Shown: positions 27,723 through 37,854 of the stretch, in pieces
How positions within the stretch are numbered: position 1 is the first letter of the stretch
How the letters are laid out: each line of letters starts with the position of its first letter
Source of the DNA: Xanthocytophaga agilis
GTDB lineage: Bacteria; Bacteroidota; Bacteroidia; Cytophagales; 172606-1
Assembly: GCF_030068605.1 (NCBI RefSeq)
Contig: NZ_JASJOU010000001.1
Span: 992,001-1,056,000 of the forward strand
Direction: 5' to 3'
DNA: 64,000 nt
The notes under the pieces: generated by a model
The model's input: only the letters and a program-made list of their open reading frames with translations
What the model was told of the DNA's origin: nothing
Databases searched by the model: none
Made by a program: the position numbers and the translations under genes

Positions 27723-28979
27723 TTATTCGATATGGTATTGTTTGATTTTTCGATAAAGCGTTCGTTCTGAAATATTCAAATCTTTGGCCGCATATTTTCG
27801 TTTATTTCTGTTTTTTCGGAGTGCTTTAATAATCATCTCTTTTTCCTTTTTCTCAAGATCCAGAGAGTCGTCTTCCGTCTCATGCGAAATGTCTTCGATC
27901 CGCGCTAATTCAATTGCATCATCCTCTTCATTACCAGAATCCAGGTAAATGGGTTTGGGAGTAGGTGTAGAAGTTGCAAATTCAGGTTCCTCTTCAATAT
28001 CCCGAAACAGATCAGCATGTTGTTTTATAACCTCCCGGTTTACATTTCCACCAGAAACAGTGTCATAGAACAACTTTTTTAATTCTGTAACATCTCGTTT
28101 GAGATCAAATAATACTTTGTATAAAAGTTCTCTTTCTGTAAAATTTTGTCCTTCGGTTCCTTTAAATAAGGTTGGAACTGATGAACCTTGCTCCTGAGGA
28201 ATATAAGTGCGTAATTTTTCAGAATTAATATCCCGTTCAATTTCCAGTACAGAGATTTGCTCTACAAGATTTTTTAATTGACGAATATTACCCGGAAAGC
28301 GATACTGTTGAAGCAGCAGTGATGCATCTTCAGTGAGCGAAACGGGTTTAACCCGGTATCTTTCTGCAAAATCTGAGGCAAACTTCCTGAATAGAAGCAC
28401 GATATCAGTTCCACGTTCACGTAAAGGTGGAACAAATATTGGAATTGTATTCAGACGATAATATAGATCTTCTCTGAAGGAACCTTTTTCTACAGCTTTA
28501 AGCAGATTAACATTGGTTGCTGCAACTACCCGAACATCTGTTTTCTGTACCTTAGACGAACCAACGCGAATAAAGTCTCCATTTTCAAGCACCCTCAACA
28601 AACGGGCTTGGGTACCAAGAGGCATTTCTCCTATTTCATCTAGAAAGATTGTACCTCCATTTACTGTTTCAAAGTATCCTTTGCGCGAATCTACAGCACC
28701 TGTAAAGGCTCCTTTTTCATGCCCAAACAGTTCTGAATCTATAGTGCCTTCCGGTATAGCACCGCAGTTAATGGCTATAAACTGGTTATGTTTACGACTG
28801 CTAAGTTGATGAATGATTTTAGAAAAAGATTCTTTTCCACTGCCACTTTCCCCTGTAATAAGTACTGTCATGTCTGTTGGAGCTGCTAGTGCCGCTTTCT
28901 CAATCGCTACATTTAACAGGGGAGAATTACCTATAATACCAAATCTCTGTTTTATACTTAGAATATCTATAGATGCCAT
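27723..28979 (-). CDS. Sigma-54-dependent transcriptional activator without N-terminal sensor domain
   Basis: 418 residues. AAA+ domain from residue 12: Walker A GESGSGKE (43-50), sigma-54 contact loop GAFTGA (90-95), Walker B GGTIFLDEIGEM and FREDLYYRLNTIPIFVPPLR. A linker follows, then a Fis-type helix-turn-helix at 383-418 (AAKDLNISERTLYRKIKQY). There is no receiver, GAF or PAS domain, so control must come from a partner or from expression level. First gene of the lptE/TPR/secG series. Family practice predicts activation of -24/-12 promoters; targets unknown. Confidence 0.92.
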   Translation of the reverse strand: MASIDILSIKQRFGIIGNSPLLNVAIEKAALAAPTDMTVLITGESGSGKESFSKIIHQLSSRKHNQFIAINCGAIPEGTIDSELFGHEKGAFTGAVDSRKGYFETVNGGTIFLDEIGEMPLGTQARLLRVLENGDFIRVGSSKVQKTDVRVVAATNVNLLKAVEKGSFREDLYYRLNTIPIFVPPLRERGTDIVLLFRKFASDFAERYRVKPVSLTEDASLLLQQYRFPGNIRQLKNLVEQISVLEIERDINSEKLRTYIPQEQGSSVPTLFKGTEGQNFTERELLYKVLFDLKRDVTELKKLFYDTVSGGNVNREVIKQHADLFRDIEEEPEFATSTPTPKPIYLDSGNEEDDAIELARIEDISHETEDDSLDLEKKEKEMIIKALRKNRNKRKYAAKDLNISERTLYRKIKQYHIE

Positions 28980-29014
28980 TAATTCGTATAAATTAAAAAA
29001 TGAATAAATGAGGC

Positions 29015-29045
29015 AAACCCAGGTGTGTACAACACACCTGGGTTT
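29015..29045 (-). terminator. Hairpin between miaB and the sigma-54 activator gene
   Basis: Perfect 14-bp stem AAACCCAGGTGTGT / ACACACCTGGGTTT with a 3-base loop, 54 bp past the miaB stop. The T run on the minus strand is short, so it may attenuate rather than fully stop transcription. Confidence 0.65.
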
Positions 29046-29099
29046 CTACCTTTTATTTACCAATTCCCTGCTGCAAAACGAGTACTCAACAGCGATTTA

Positions 29100-30530
29100 T
29101 TAATCTATAGCTTCACCTAACAGGGTTGCATTGGTACAGTCGTTCACAAATACATTTACATAATCACCTTTTTTATAATGCTTTTTAGGAAATACAACCA
29201 CTTTGTTTGCAGAAGTACGTCCTTGCAGATGATCTTCAGAGCGTTTTGATGTACCTTCAACCAAAACCTTATGTACTTTTCCCAAATCCAGTTTGTTGCG
29301 TTCCAGAGAACTTTTTTGCTGCATCTCAATGATCTCATTTAGCCGACGATTTTTCACTTCAGGAGAAATATCGTCAGCTAGTTTTTTAGCAGCAGGCGTA
29401 TTAGGTCGCTCGGAATATGTAAACATATACGCAAAATCATATTTGACTATCTCCATCAATGATAGAGAGTCTTGATGTTCTTCTTCCGTTTCACTACAGA
29501 ATCCTGCAATCATATCTGTTGAAATACCACATTCTTCACCCAGAATTCTGCGAATTGCAGCTATCCGATCCAGATACCATTCTCTGTCATAGGTACGATT
29601 CATTAATTGTAGCACACGAGAATTACCACTTTGTGCAGGTAAATGGATATACTTACAGATGTTTTCATACTTAGCCATTGTATGAAGAACCTCATCTGTG
29701 AAATCTTTTGGGTGTGAGGTAGTAAACCTTACCCGAAGATCCGGATGAATCAATGCCACCTGCTCCAATAGTTGAGCAAAATTGCATGTCTCTTTACTTT
29801 CTTCTGATGCTTTCCATTTATATGAGTCAACATTTTGACCTAACAATGTGACATCCCGATAACCTTGAGCGAATAAGTCTCTGGCTTCTGCTACGATGGA
29901 GTACGGGTCGCGGCTCCGCTCGCGTCCACGAGTAAAAGGAACAACACAAAAAGAACACATGTTATCACAACCACGCATGATAGAGATAAATGCTGTAACC
30001 CCATTGGAATTGAGACGTACTGGAGAAATATCTGCGTAGGTTTCTTCTCTGGAGAGAAATACATTTACTGCCTTTTGGCCTCCATCTGCTTCTTCTACTA
30101 AACGAGGCAAATCTCTGTAAGCATCAGGTCCGACTACCATGTCCACAATACGTTCTTCCTCCAGAAATTTGGACTTCAGTCGTTCTGCCATACAACCCAA
30201 TACTCCAATCAGGGTTCCTGGGCGATTTTTTTTGACATTGGTCAGATGTTTAAGCCTATTTCTGACTTTCTGTTCTGCGTTTTCCCTAATAGCACATGTA
30301 TTAAGAAAAATTACGTCTGCATTATTGAAATCAGAAGTTGTATCAAAACCTTGCTCCTGTAAAATAGAAGTAACTATTTCACTATCTGCAAAATTCATCT
30401 GACAACCATAACTCTCTATATACATCTTGCGAGAATTACCCCGATTTTCCTCTTTTGAGATACGGGGCATTTCACAAGCTTCTTTATCCGTTTCAGTTAG
30501 TATTTCCAATTGTTGAACAACTCTTTCCAT
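29100..30530 (-). CDS. miaB: tRNA-2-methylthio-N6-dimethylallyladenosine synthase MiaB
   Basis: 476 residues. UPF0004 domain with [16 protein letters not shown] (first cluster Cys), [13 protein letters not shown] and GVLGCMAER (the other two). The radical-SAM domain has [20 protein letters not shown] (CxxxCxxC), and there is a C-terminal TRAM domain (about 405-470). It adds a methylthio group to i6A37 of tRNAs reading UNN codons. The extra 35 residues before the usual start may be real or reflect a later start. Upstream of the sigma-54/lptE/secG series in the usual Bacteroidota arrangement. Confidence 0.96.
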   Translation of the reverse strand: MERVVQQLEILTETDKEACEMPRISKEENRGNSRKMYIESYGCQMNFADSEIVTSILQEQGFDTTSDFNNADVIFLNTCAIRENAEQKVRNRLKHLTNVKKNRPGTLIGVLGCMAERLKSKFLEEERIVDMVVGPDAYRDLPRLVEEADGGQKAVNVFLSREETYADISPVRLNSNGVTAFISIMRGCDNMCSFCVVPFTRGRERSRDPYSIVAEARDLFAQGYRDVTLLGQNVDSYKWKASEESKETCNFAQLLEQVALIHPDLRVRFTTSHPKDFTDEVLHTMAKYENICKYIHLPAQSGNSRVLQLMNRTYDREWYLDRIAAIRRILGEECGISTDMIAGFCSETEEEHQDSLSLMEIVKYDFAYMFTYSERPNTPAAKKLADDISPEVKNRRLNEIIEMQQKSSLERNKLDLGKVHKVLVEGTSKRSEDHLQGRTSANKVVVFPKKHYKKGDYVNVFVNDCTNATLLGEAID

Positions 30531-30770
30531 ACTCTTTATACAATAATATAATCCGTTGATTTAGTAGGTGTACTCTTTAACAATAATTCCTACATGAAGT
30601 TTCTGTATTTATCAGCAAAGGTAAAAAAAAAAAGTAAAAACTGACAGAATGGCAGGATTATTTGAGTGTAATCCGAGGTATTTACTTCAGGTTATTGATA
30701 GTTAATTGATTACCAGCTAATAAGGTTGAAAGATCACAGGAGTCATAGTCATACTGTTGAGTATGTTTTA

Positions 30771-33326
30771 TCAAAAAGGATAACCAATACCGAAGTTAAT
30801 AGTACTCTGTCCGGGTGCAAAAAAGGATTTGGGGCCAAATATTTTCGTAACAGCCCATCTATCCGCAGGACGTCGTCCTGGGTCATAAACTTTTGTTCCA
30901 AAATCAAAGCGAACAATCAGGAATGAAAAATCGAATCGTAATCCCATTCCAGAGCCTACTGCTATTTCTTTATAAAAACGATCAATTGCGAATTCTCCAT
31001 TAGGTATAGTTTTGTCTTTTCGTAAGAGCCATACATTTCCTGCATCAGCAAAGAATGCAATACCTATGTTAAAGTTGCTGAATTTCACCAAAGGGGTTCT
31101 ATATTCCACAGATGCTTCTAGAATAATATCACCGGGTTGTTCAAATTTATAGGTGTAGTTTCCTTTCGCATCAAGGCTATCTGGAGAAGAACCCAAGCCT
31201 AACCTTCTTGGAGACCAAGCCCTTATGCTATTACTACCACCTGCAAAGAAAAATTTCTCATAGGGTAATGTTCCTGCCGGTCCATAAGGATTGGCAAACC
31301 CTGCATTGATTCTAAATGCCCACATACTTTGCCGTCCGCGGGGAATAAAGAAACGGTAATCTGCGTTTAATTTTATGAATCGGTAAAATTGAAGTCCATC
31401 GCTTGTACTATCGCTTTGAGTAATCCCGATTAAGTCCCTCGCTTGTGGAACAAACAGAAACAAACCTCCACTTTCTGCAAACAAACGTAGATATTGTGCC
31501 TTTTGTCTCATGTTGTTACTGTTACTATAGGTGTAAGAGGCATTAATGCTGGAAACAAATGCCTTTTGAAATGCTCTCCACAATGTACTTCCTTCCTTTT
31601 TAAGATCAAGAATCTCATTCTTTAACGCCTCTCCAGCAGGGTTTTTAGTATAGTCAGAGAAAATCCTACTGATCTCCAGCACTGTAACATTGAATTGTTT
31701 TTGTGGTTGAGGCTGCCATAAATAGCTGAACGTTCCTTTAAATCCATATCGGCGAAAATCAGGGCGATTGGTTAGATTATAACCAACAGATACTCTGGTT
31801 TGTGGTAAATACGGACTAAAAAAATACTTAATCTTTCCTGGTATTAGTATTTGTGGAAAGGTTAGTGCAGAAGTAAGACTCAATTGCTGACTGCTCAATA
31901 TATTATTGTTACCTTCACTAATAAAGCCAGCTACCCCTTCAACACTCCCTGTTGCACGCAGTTCAAATACTTCCAGTCCTCCAAAGATATTTCGAACCTT
32001 AAATATAGTGCTACCAAATGGGCCCGGATATCCGTTGGCAAGAGTTACTGTTCCTCCTGCCTCCACAGAATAGGAAAATCTGTCTAACGGACTGGCATAA
32101 ATTCGGGCATTGAATTTACCTCCAGTTGTATCGTAATAAATATTTGCGAACTTGAAAATATCCAGATTGCCAAATAATTGTTGTGTTTCAATGGATTTTT
32201 GTTGACTATAGGGAGTGTGTGGCCGAATTAAGATTTTGCTATTTACTACTTTTCTGGAGAAACGATGGTTTCTAGAAAGATAATGAATACCATTAAATAA
32301 AATAGTATCTCTTTCGCCTCGGCCTCTGGTTGCTGCATCTTCTGTAAAGTATACATCATCAACTACATAGATTTTATGTGTAGATCCATCTGGTGGATTA
32401 TTAATGATAGTTTTAAGAAAGATATAATTATTGCGTAAAGTTGAATCTATGTTTAGTGTTGAATCCGGAATAGTGTCCAGAACAACTTTGATGTATTGTT
32501 TACTAAAGCTATAGTATCCATTATCTTTCAGTAGTTTATCTATTCTATCTCTTTCTGCAAGGACTTTATCACCATCATATCCTTCATTAAGTTTGATATG
32601 CGTTTTCGGTGCATTTGCAGTAAGCAAGCTGTCTATTTTTATATTTGTTGTAACCCAAGTAGCTTTTCTGATAAAATATCGTTGATTTTCTGTAATAGAA
32701 TAGGTGACTCTGGAACGTTGAAGTGTATCCGTAGTATATTCAAGGTGTACATTACTTCTAAAAAAACCTTTGCTTTGAAGGTAATTTTGCATTTGCTCTG
32801 TTGTTTTTCTAGCTAATGTTGAATCAAATGCAACTGGAGGCTCTCCTTTACGCATAAGCCAGTTTCCTTCAATGAGTTGCCGATTGAGACGGTTTAATTT
32901 TTTTTCATGTTTTCTTTCGATTCTGGCAATTTCGATAGAATCTGTTCCTGCAGCTCTCACTTTTTGCGTATACCGATCTTGTTCCTCATTGATTTCTTTC
33001 TCTACTTTTGCCTGATCATATGTTCTCAAACCTAGCCGATATAAATATAAATAAGGATAAATGGGTAAGTTAAGCCATCTTCGATTGGCTCTTTGTTTGT
33101 AAAAAGACTCCAATTCTGTTGCTGATACTTTTGTATTACCCTTTATATGTTGACTATATAACAAGGACTGGCCAGGTTTAATAACTTTTTCCTGTGAGAC
33201 ACACCCTGGAAGAACAAATAACCATACAGGTGATGTCAAAACAAGGAGATGATATCCAATTCTGAATATCGGATTTATAACAGAAAATACTATTTTCGAA
33301 GCTCGTAATTGCAAAATGATAAACAA
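30771..33326 (-). CDS. tamL: TamL-type BamA/TamA-family outer-membrane lipoprotein
   Basis: 851 residues. A long leader ends in lipobox FVLPGC (Cys42), the mark of Bacteroidota TamL rather than TamA. POTRA-like repeats span about 60-400 (QMQNYLQSKGFFRSNV, RIDKLLKDNGYYSFSKQYI). The 16-strand barrel spans about 430-851, with FFAGGSNSIRAWSPRRLG containing the lid-lock RxWxxR-like turn. It ends in aromatic FGIGYPF. It likely inserts or transports envelope material together with TamB; no tamB is in the window. The start codon is only 10 bp from the divergent RNA methyltransferase start. Confidence 0.88.
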   Translation of the reverse strand: MFIILQLRASKIVFSVINPIFRIGYHLLVLTSPVWLFVLPGCVSQEKVIKPGQSLLYSQHIKGNTKVSATELESFYKQRANRRWLNLPIYPYLYLYRLGLRTYDQAKVEKEINEEQDRYTQKVRAAGTDSIEIARIERKHEKKLNRLNRQLIEGNWLMRKGEPPVAFDSTLARKTTEQMQNYLQSKGFFRSNVHLEYTTDTLQRSRVTYSITENQRYFIRKATWVTTNIKIDSLLTANAPKTHIKLNEGYDGDKVLAERDRIDKLLKDNGYYSFSKQYIKVVLDTIPDSTLNIDSTLRNNYIFLKTIINNPPDGSTHKIYVVDDVYFTEDAATRGRGERDTILFNGIHYLSRNHRFSRKVVNSKILIRPHTPYSQQKSIETQQLFGNLDIFKFANIYYDTTGGKFNARIYASPLDRFSYSVEAGGTVTLANGYPGPFGSTIFKVRNIFGGLEVFELRATGSVEGVAGFISEGNNNILSSQQLSLTSALTFPQILIPGKIKYFFSPYLPQTRVSVGYNLTNRPDFRRYGFKGTFSYLWQPQPQKQFNVTVLEISRIFSDYTKNPAGEALKNEILDLKKEGSTLWRAFQKAFVSSINASYTYSNSNNMRQKAQYLRLFAESGGLFLFVPQARDLIGITQSDSTSDGLQFYRFIKLNADYRFFIPRGRQSMWAFRINAGFANPYGPAGTLPYEKFFFAGGSNSIRAWSPRRLGLGSSPDSLDAKGNYTYKFEQPGDIILEASVEYRTPLVKFSNFNIGIAFFADAGNVWLLRKDKTIPNGEFAIDRFYKEIAVGSGMGLRFDFSFLIVRFDFGTKVYDPGRRPADRWAVTKIFGPKSFFAPGQSTINFGIGYPF

Positions 33327-33336
33327 ATAGATTTTT

Positions 33337-34095
33337 ATGCTTTCTCAAAAATGGACAAAATTGATTAAATCTCTGCAAGTAAAAAAATACCGCAAACTTG
33401 AACAATCTTTTGTGACGGAAGGTGGAAAGAGTGTTCTGGAATTAATACAATCCGATTACAAAGTAACAATTGTTTTAGTAACTGCACGATTTAAAGATGA
33501 AAACTCAGAAATATTGAGAAGCAAAAACTTTGCCGTTGAAATTGTGAGTGAAGAAGATTTGGAAAAGTTAGGCTCTTTCCAGAGTAATAATGCTGCATTA
33601 GCTGTGGCAGAGATGAAATCTAATCATATACTCATACCACAATCTAATGAAATCCTTCTTGCCTTGGATGGAATCCAAGACCCTGGTAATCTTGGTACTA
33701 TTATAAGAATAGCGGATTGGTATGGTATTAAAAAGTTAATTTGCTCAGAGGATACCGTGGATTTTTATAATCCAAAAACGATAAGTGCCACAATGGGCTC
33801 ATTTACCCGAACACAATTATACTACTGTAATCTAATTGATTATCTGGAGAAGTATAAAGCGGATGTGGTTTCGTATGGTGCGTTTCTTGAAGGAGAGTCT
33901 GTGTATCAAACACATTTCACTTCATCTGGTATTATTGTTATGGGAAATGAAGCGCATGGGATCAGACCTGAATTAGAATCTGTTATTGAGAAACAAATCA
34001 GTATTCCCCGTTTTGGAAGTGCTGAATCATTAAATGTAGCGATTGCAACCGCTATAATATGTGATAACTGGAGAAGATCTCTTCATAGAACTTAA
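33337..34095 (+). CDS. SpoU/TrmH-family RNA 2'-O-methyltransferase
   Basis: 252 residues. An N-terminal substrate-binding domain (about 1-95) contains YRKLEQSFVTEGGKSVLEL. The SPOUT knot domain (about 105-250) has the three motifs: LALDGIQDPGNLGTIIRIAD, IIVMGNEAHGIRPEL and IPRFGSAESLNVAIATAI. It methylates the 2'-OH of a ribose in rRNA or tRNA; the exact position cannot be inferred. Divergent from tamL with a 10-bp gap, so the promoters must overlap the coding starts. Confidence 0.92.
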   Translation: MLSQKWTKLIKSLQVKKYRKLEQSFVTEGGKSVLELIQSDYKVTIVLVTARFKDENSEILRSKNFAVEIVSEEDLEKLGSFQSNNAALAVAEMKSNHILIPQSNEILLALDGIQDPGNLGTIIRIADWYGIKKLICSEDTVDFYNPKTISATMGSFTRTQLYYCNLIDYLEKYKADVVSYGAFLEGESVYQTHFTSSGIIVMGNEAHGIRPELESVIEKQISIPRFGSAESLNVAIATAIICDNWRRSLHRT

Positions 34096-34470
34096 TTTTT
34101 ATATTCGGTTTTTACCTGAGTTATCCAGCATTTAACTAGAGCTTTATCTTCCAAGAATGCATGCTGGATTTATAGTGAGTCATTTTATTCACAGAAAAAG
34201 TTTGCTGCGCATAGTTTTATGCAAGCAACAGTTTGCGGTGAATTCAGATTAGATTTTTTTTGTCGTGAGTTATGCGCAAAGTGAAAAGTGATTGGAATTC
34301 TGGTCAAAAATAAAATTGCAGTAAATAAAACGCAATCTATCAGCGTATAGGGAGGACGGCTTTGCCTTCTCTAAAAACGTTTTTGCATAAAACTATGCGC
34401 ACGTAAAAAATCAACTTTATAGGAGACTCACATATAAATTTAGTATGAGTATTCTGTAAAATCTGCTAAT
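34096..34470. other. 375-bp spacer carrying a MITE-like inverted repeat
   Basis: No gene. Most of it is the 196-bp inverted-repeat element listed separately; the flanks are plain AT-rich DNA. Confidence 0.5.
34206..34401. repeat. 196-bp element bounded by 19-bp perfect inverted repeats
   Basis: TGCGCATAGTTTTATGCAA (34206-34224) is the exact reverse complement of TTGCATAAAACTATGCGCA (34383-34401). An internal GTGAGTTATGCGCAAAG (34265-34281) repeats the core and matches 15 of 17 bases at 59621-59637 elsewhere in the window. No target-site duplication is obvious. Confidence 0.6.
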
Positions 34471-35226
34471 TTAGTCTTCAGATTTAGAGTATAAATATTT
34501 GTCAATAATTATATGTGCAATATACAATCCCGGTGTAAGCAATAATGCCATGCTTACCTTATATAAATAACTATTAACACCTGTCGATAAAACCTGTGCA
34601 AAAGACCAGTTGCCAAATACATAGAATGCAATAAAAATAACTACATAACTATCTATTAACTGTGAGATTATAGTAGAACCTGTTGCCCGCAACCAGATTC
34701 TTTTACTTCCAGTGATATTTCTTAGATATTGGAAGACATAGGCATCAAGGAGCTGGCTTAGTAAAAAAGCAGCTATAGATCCTACAATGATATTGAGACC
34801 CTGACGGAAGATTTTTGAGAAGGCAAAATTGATATCAAAGTTGTTATCACCTTTATTTACGTCCAACCAGAATTGAGCAGGCGGTAAATGGGTAGAAACA
34901 AAAATAATCAGAAACCCATACGTAATAAGAATTGCTCCCAGATAACTTACCCGTTTTACACCTTTCGGTCCAAAATATTCATTGATGATATCTGAGGTAA
35001 TAAATACAATAGGCCAGGGAAGTGCTCCTGCAGGCAAATTAAAATCTTGTTTGAAACTGCCTATTGGAATTTGGGCAGGAGGAAAACCAAATACGGATTC
35101 CAGTGAAAACATCTTTGCTCCAATGATTTCTGAGATAATTGCATTTGTAAGAAAAATGCCACTCAGAACCATAAAAAGATTTTGTTTTTTTTGTGTGTCA
35201 GGCTGAATTTGGGTAATGGTTTTCAA
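34471..35226 (-). CDS. Queuosine precursor transporter (YhhQ/VUT family)
   Basis: 251 residues, six or seven membrane segments. Family blocks: LFMVLSGIFLTNAIISEIIGAKMF near the N-terminus, PWPIVFITSDIINEYFGPKGV around 70-90, and RATGSTIISQLIDSYVVIFIAF near 180-200. Members import queuosine precursors (preQ0/preQ1 or related) for tRNA modification. No que gene lies in the window, so the pathway must be completed elsewhere or by salvage. It follows the repeat-bearing spacer and is a single-gene unit. Confidence 0.9.
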   Translation of the reverse strand: MKTITQIQPDTQKKQNLFMVLSGIFLTNAIISEIIGAKMFSLESVFGFPPAQIPIGSFKQDFNLPAGALPWPIVFITSDIINEYFGPKGVKRVSYLGAILITYGFLIIFVSTHLPPAQFWLDVNKGDNNFDINFAFSKIFRQGLNIIVGSIAAFLLSQLLDAYVFQYLRNITGSKRIWLRATGSTIISQLIDSYVVIFIAFYVFGNWSFAQVLSTGVNSYLYKVSMALLLTPGLYIAHIIIDKYLYSKSED

Positions 35227-35307
35227 GGATCAGAGCGTATGTTCGACAATAAGAATAATAGTAAGTGGGAAATAATAGTTTACTAACTCTAAAAATACTA
35301 AAATGTT

Positions 35308-36222
35308 TTAATCAGCCAAAGATATAGTAGTCCCTTCTGTTGCAAGTTGTGTATTAGGGAAAATACTGCGAGCTTCTTCAAGTAATGGGGATAAGTCTTT
35401 GTAGCGTGCTGAAAAATGTCCTATCAGGAGTTTGTCTACATTGGCAAGCTTCGCTATTTTTGCAGCGTCATGTGCTGTACTATGATGAGTTTTTAAAGCT
35501 CTTTCTGCTTCTGAATTCATAAATGTTGCTTCATGATATAAGAGGTCAACATTATGGATCTGTTCTATAACAGGTTCATAATAAGCTGTGTCAGAGCAAT
35601 AAGCATAACTAAGCGACTTTCTGGGTGAAAGAGTAAGATCGGAGTTATGGTAAAGGAGTGTACCATTCTCATCAAAAAGATCTTTTCCTTCTTTCAGACG
35701 TTTGATCTGATGAGGGGAAATATAGTCTGGCAATGTTTCTTTTTTGATTCTGCGTTTGCGTGTTTTTTCCTGGAATAAAAAACCTGTGCAGGGAATGCCA
35801 TGGTTAAGTGGAATGGTGGAAACAGTCATCACATCATTTTCATATATAACCTGTTGGATAGGGTCTAACGCATGAAAATGAACTGTATAGATAAGCCATG
35901 TTTCGGAACATCGGAATTGGTTTGTAATAACATCAGAGAGGAGAGGAGGTCCATATAAATGTAGGTCTTCAGTGCGACCATTAAGATTCATGGTTGCTAA
36001 CAGACCAACCAGCCCATAAAAGTGATCTCCGTGTAAATGGCTGATGACTATATGGTTGATACGATTGATTTTACACTGATACTTTAATAATTGAAACTGT
36101 GTTCCTTCACCACAGTCTATCAGAAAGTAATCTTGTTCTACCTGTAAAAGCTGCGAGGTGGGATATCGGCCAAAGGCGGGAGTGGCAGAACTGCTACCTA
36201 ATATTTTTAATGTGAAAGCCAA
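35308..36222 (-). CDS. rnz: Ribonuclease Z (tRNA 3'-endonuclease)
   Basis: Metallo-beta-lactamase fold with FTLKILGSSSATPAFGR, the zinc motif HLHGDH, LIDCGEGTQFQLL, YCSDTAYYE and HHSTAHDAA. A TTG start at 36222 yields MAFTLKILG... and 304 residues, matching the usual length and N-terminus of RNase Z. The ATG at 36291 would add 23 residues not seen in the family. Cleaves the 3' trailer of tRNA precursors in the cytosol. Lies downstream of the STAS gene on the same strand. The start choice is my inference; the identity is secure. Confidence 0.9.
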   Translation of the reverse strand: MAFTLKILGSSSATPAFGRYPTSQLLQVEQDYFLIDCGEGTQFQLLKYQCKINRINHIVISHLHGDHFYGLVGLLATMNLNGRTEDLHLYGPPLLSDVITNQFRCSETWLIYTVHFHALDPIQQVIYENDVMTVSTIPLNHGIPCTGFLFQEKTRKRRIKKETLPDYISPHQIKRLKEGKDLFDENGTLLYHNSDLTLSPRKSLSYAYCSDTAYYEPVIEQIHNVDLLYHEATFMNSEAERALKTHHSTAHDAAKIAKLANVDKLLIGHFSARYKDLSPLLEEARSIFPNTQLATEGTTISLAD

Positions 36223-36306
36223 TGCAGTACTGAATAAAAGTTGCACAGAAAAAATAAATGAAGATTGCCTGTTTCGTTTACAGGCAATCACTTATAATCT
36301 GGAATT

Positions 36307-36687
36307 TTATTCAGTTTCTTCTTTACCAAATTCACTTTCTAACTCATGAAAGAAAACTGCATCAACTGCTTCTGGAGTGGTTGGAAGTATATGGAGTACA
36401 CTTTCCAGTTGAGAAATCTTAATCAGTTTTTGTACATGGTCAGAAAGTCCTGTCAATACAAATAATCCTTCAGATTCTTTGCAGAGACGATTACCTGTAA
36501 GTACTGCACTTAGTCCTGACGAATCCATGTATTTGGTTTCAGACAAGTCCAGAATAATATTTTTATATCCTTCTGCATTGAACGTTACAAGTTCTGTTTT
36601 CAACAAAGGGGTCAGGGTTGCATCAAGTTTGCTTTCATGCAACTGAATTAATACATATTTTTCCTGTTTATCTAGCGTGAATTTCAT
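36307..36687 (-). CDS. STAS-domain anti-sigma factor antagonist
   Basis: 126 residues from ATG 36687 (the longer frame to 36738 adds 17 atypical residues). SpoIIAA/RsbV-like STAS fold: YVLIQLHESKLDA, NIILDLSETKYMDSSGLSA with the phosphorylatable Ser in DSSG, and LTGLSDHVQKLIKISQLE. Such proteins bind and release anti-sigma kinases depending on phosphorylation. No partner kinase or sigma factor gene is adjacent. Precedes rnz by 15-84 bp depending on the rnz start. Confidence 0.88.
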   Translation of the reverse strand: MKFTLDKQEKYVLIQLHESKLDATLTPLLKTELVTFNAEGYKNIILDLSETKYMDSSGLSAVLTGNRLCKESEGLFVLTGLSDHVQKLIKISQLESVLHILPTTPEAVDAVFFHELESEFGKEETE

Positions 36688-36821
36688 TGGAATTCGATTG
36701 GTTTTTGATTGAGAGCAGGACAAGCAACGTCCAATCAAAAAGAGATTGCTTTAGCTATCAGTCGAACTTTACTAGGAATTATCATGCAAATTAACACATT
36801 TCGGAATAATATAAAAATCAT

Positions 36822-37763
36822 TTAGAATTCACTAATTACACTATTTATGTGAGCTTCTATTCTGCTTTCAATACCATCTGTAGAAATGCGTTCGAATGGC
36901 TGGCCTGTCATCCTTTCAAATAGTTCCACATATCTGTCTGTTATAGTTTGTATCCAGGTATCAGACATTGCAGGGACAGTTTGTCCTTCTTTTCCTTGAA
37001 ATCCATTGGCAATCAGCCATTCACGAACGAACTCCTTCGAAAGTTGTTTTTGTGATTCTCCTGAATTCTGTCGTTCTGAGTAGCCATCTGCATAGAAGTA
37101 CCGGGAAGAATCCGGGGTATGAACTTCATCAATCAGGTAAATAGTTTCATCTATCTTTCCAAATTCGTACTTGGTATCTACCAGAATCAAGCCTCTTTCT
37201 GCAGCAATTTGTGTTCCTCTCTCAAATAAAGCTAATGCATATTTTTCAAGTTGAGTATAATCACTTTCTGAAACTATACCTCGTTTAATAATTTCTTCTC
37301 TGGAGATATCCTCATCATGACCTTCTTTTGCTTTAGTCGTGGGTGTGATAATAGGAGAGGGGAGTTTATCATTTTCTTTTAGTCCTTCAGGTAAGGAAAC
37401 TCCACAAAGTATACGTTTTCCTGACTTATATTCGCGCCACGCGTGACCTGCCAAATATCCTCTCACAACCATTTCTACAGCAAAAGGCTCACATCGTAAT
37501 CCAACACTCACATTAGGGTCTGGGACAGATTGTAACCAGTTAGGGAGGATATCAGACGTTTTTTGCAAAAAAAGTGCAGCAATCTGATTCAATACTTGTC
37601 CCTTGTATGGAATAGGGCGTGGCAAAATTACATCGAAGGCTGATATACGATCTGTAGCAACAACAACCATTTTATCATTAAAATAGTACACATCGCGTAC
37701 TTTACCACGATAAAAGTCTGTTTGATTTTTAAATTGAAAGTAGGTTTCTTTTAAAGCGTACAT
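36822..37763 (-). CDS. purC: SAICAR synthase (PurC)
   Basis: 313 residues, the long form. [28 protein letters not shown] is the conserved opening (ATP loop GKVRDVY). [14 protein letters not shown] and LVDTKYEFG with [13 protein letters not shown] near 190-225 are the other signature blocks. Joins CAIR and aspartate with ATP in de novo purine synthesis. It is not in a pur operon here: neighbours are a STAS gene and a thiolase, each separated by more than 80 bp. Confidence 0.96.
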   Translation of the reverse strand: MYALKETYFQFKNQTDFYRGKVRDVYYFNDKMVVVATDRISAFDVILPRPIPYKGQVLNQIAALFLQKTSDILPNWLQSVPDPNVSVGLRCEPFAVEMVVRGYLAGHAWREYKSGKRILCGVSLPEGLKENDKLPSPIITPTTKAKEGHDEDISREEIIKRGIVSESDYTQLEKYALALFERGTQIAAERGLILVDTKYEFGKIDETIYLIDEVHTPDSSRYFYADGYSERQNSGESQKQLSKEFVREWLIANGFQGKEGQTVPAMSDTWIQTITDRYVELFERMTGQPFERISTDGIESRIEAHINSVISEF

Positions 37764-37854
37764 AAAGGGTGTTCAAAATAATAAGGTTTTTAATTAGTTC
37801 TGACAAGTAAAAAATTTAAGGTCGACGTCTGCAAAAAAAGTTACAGAGATAGCT

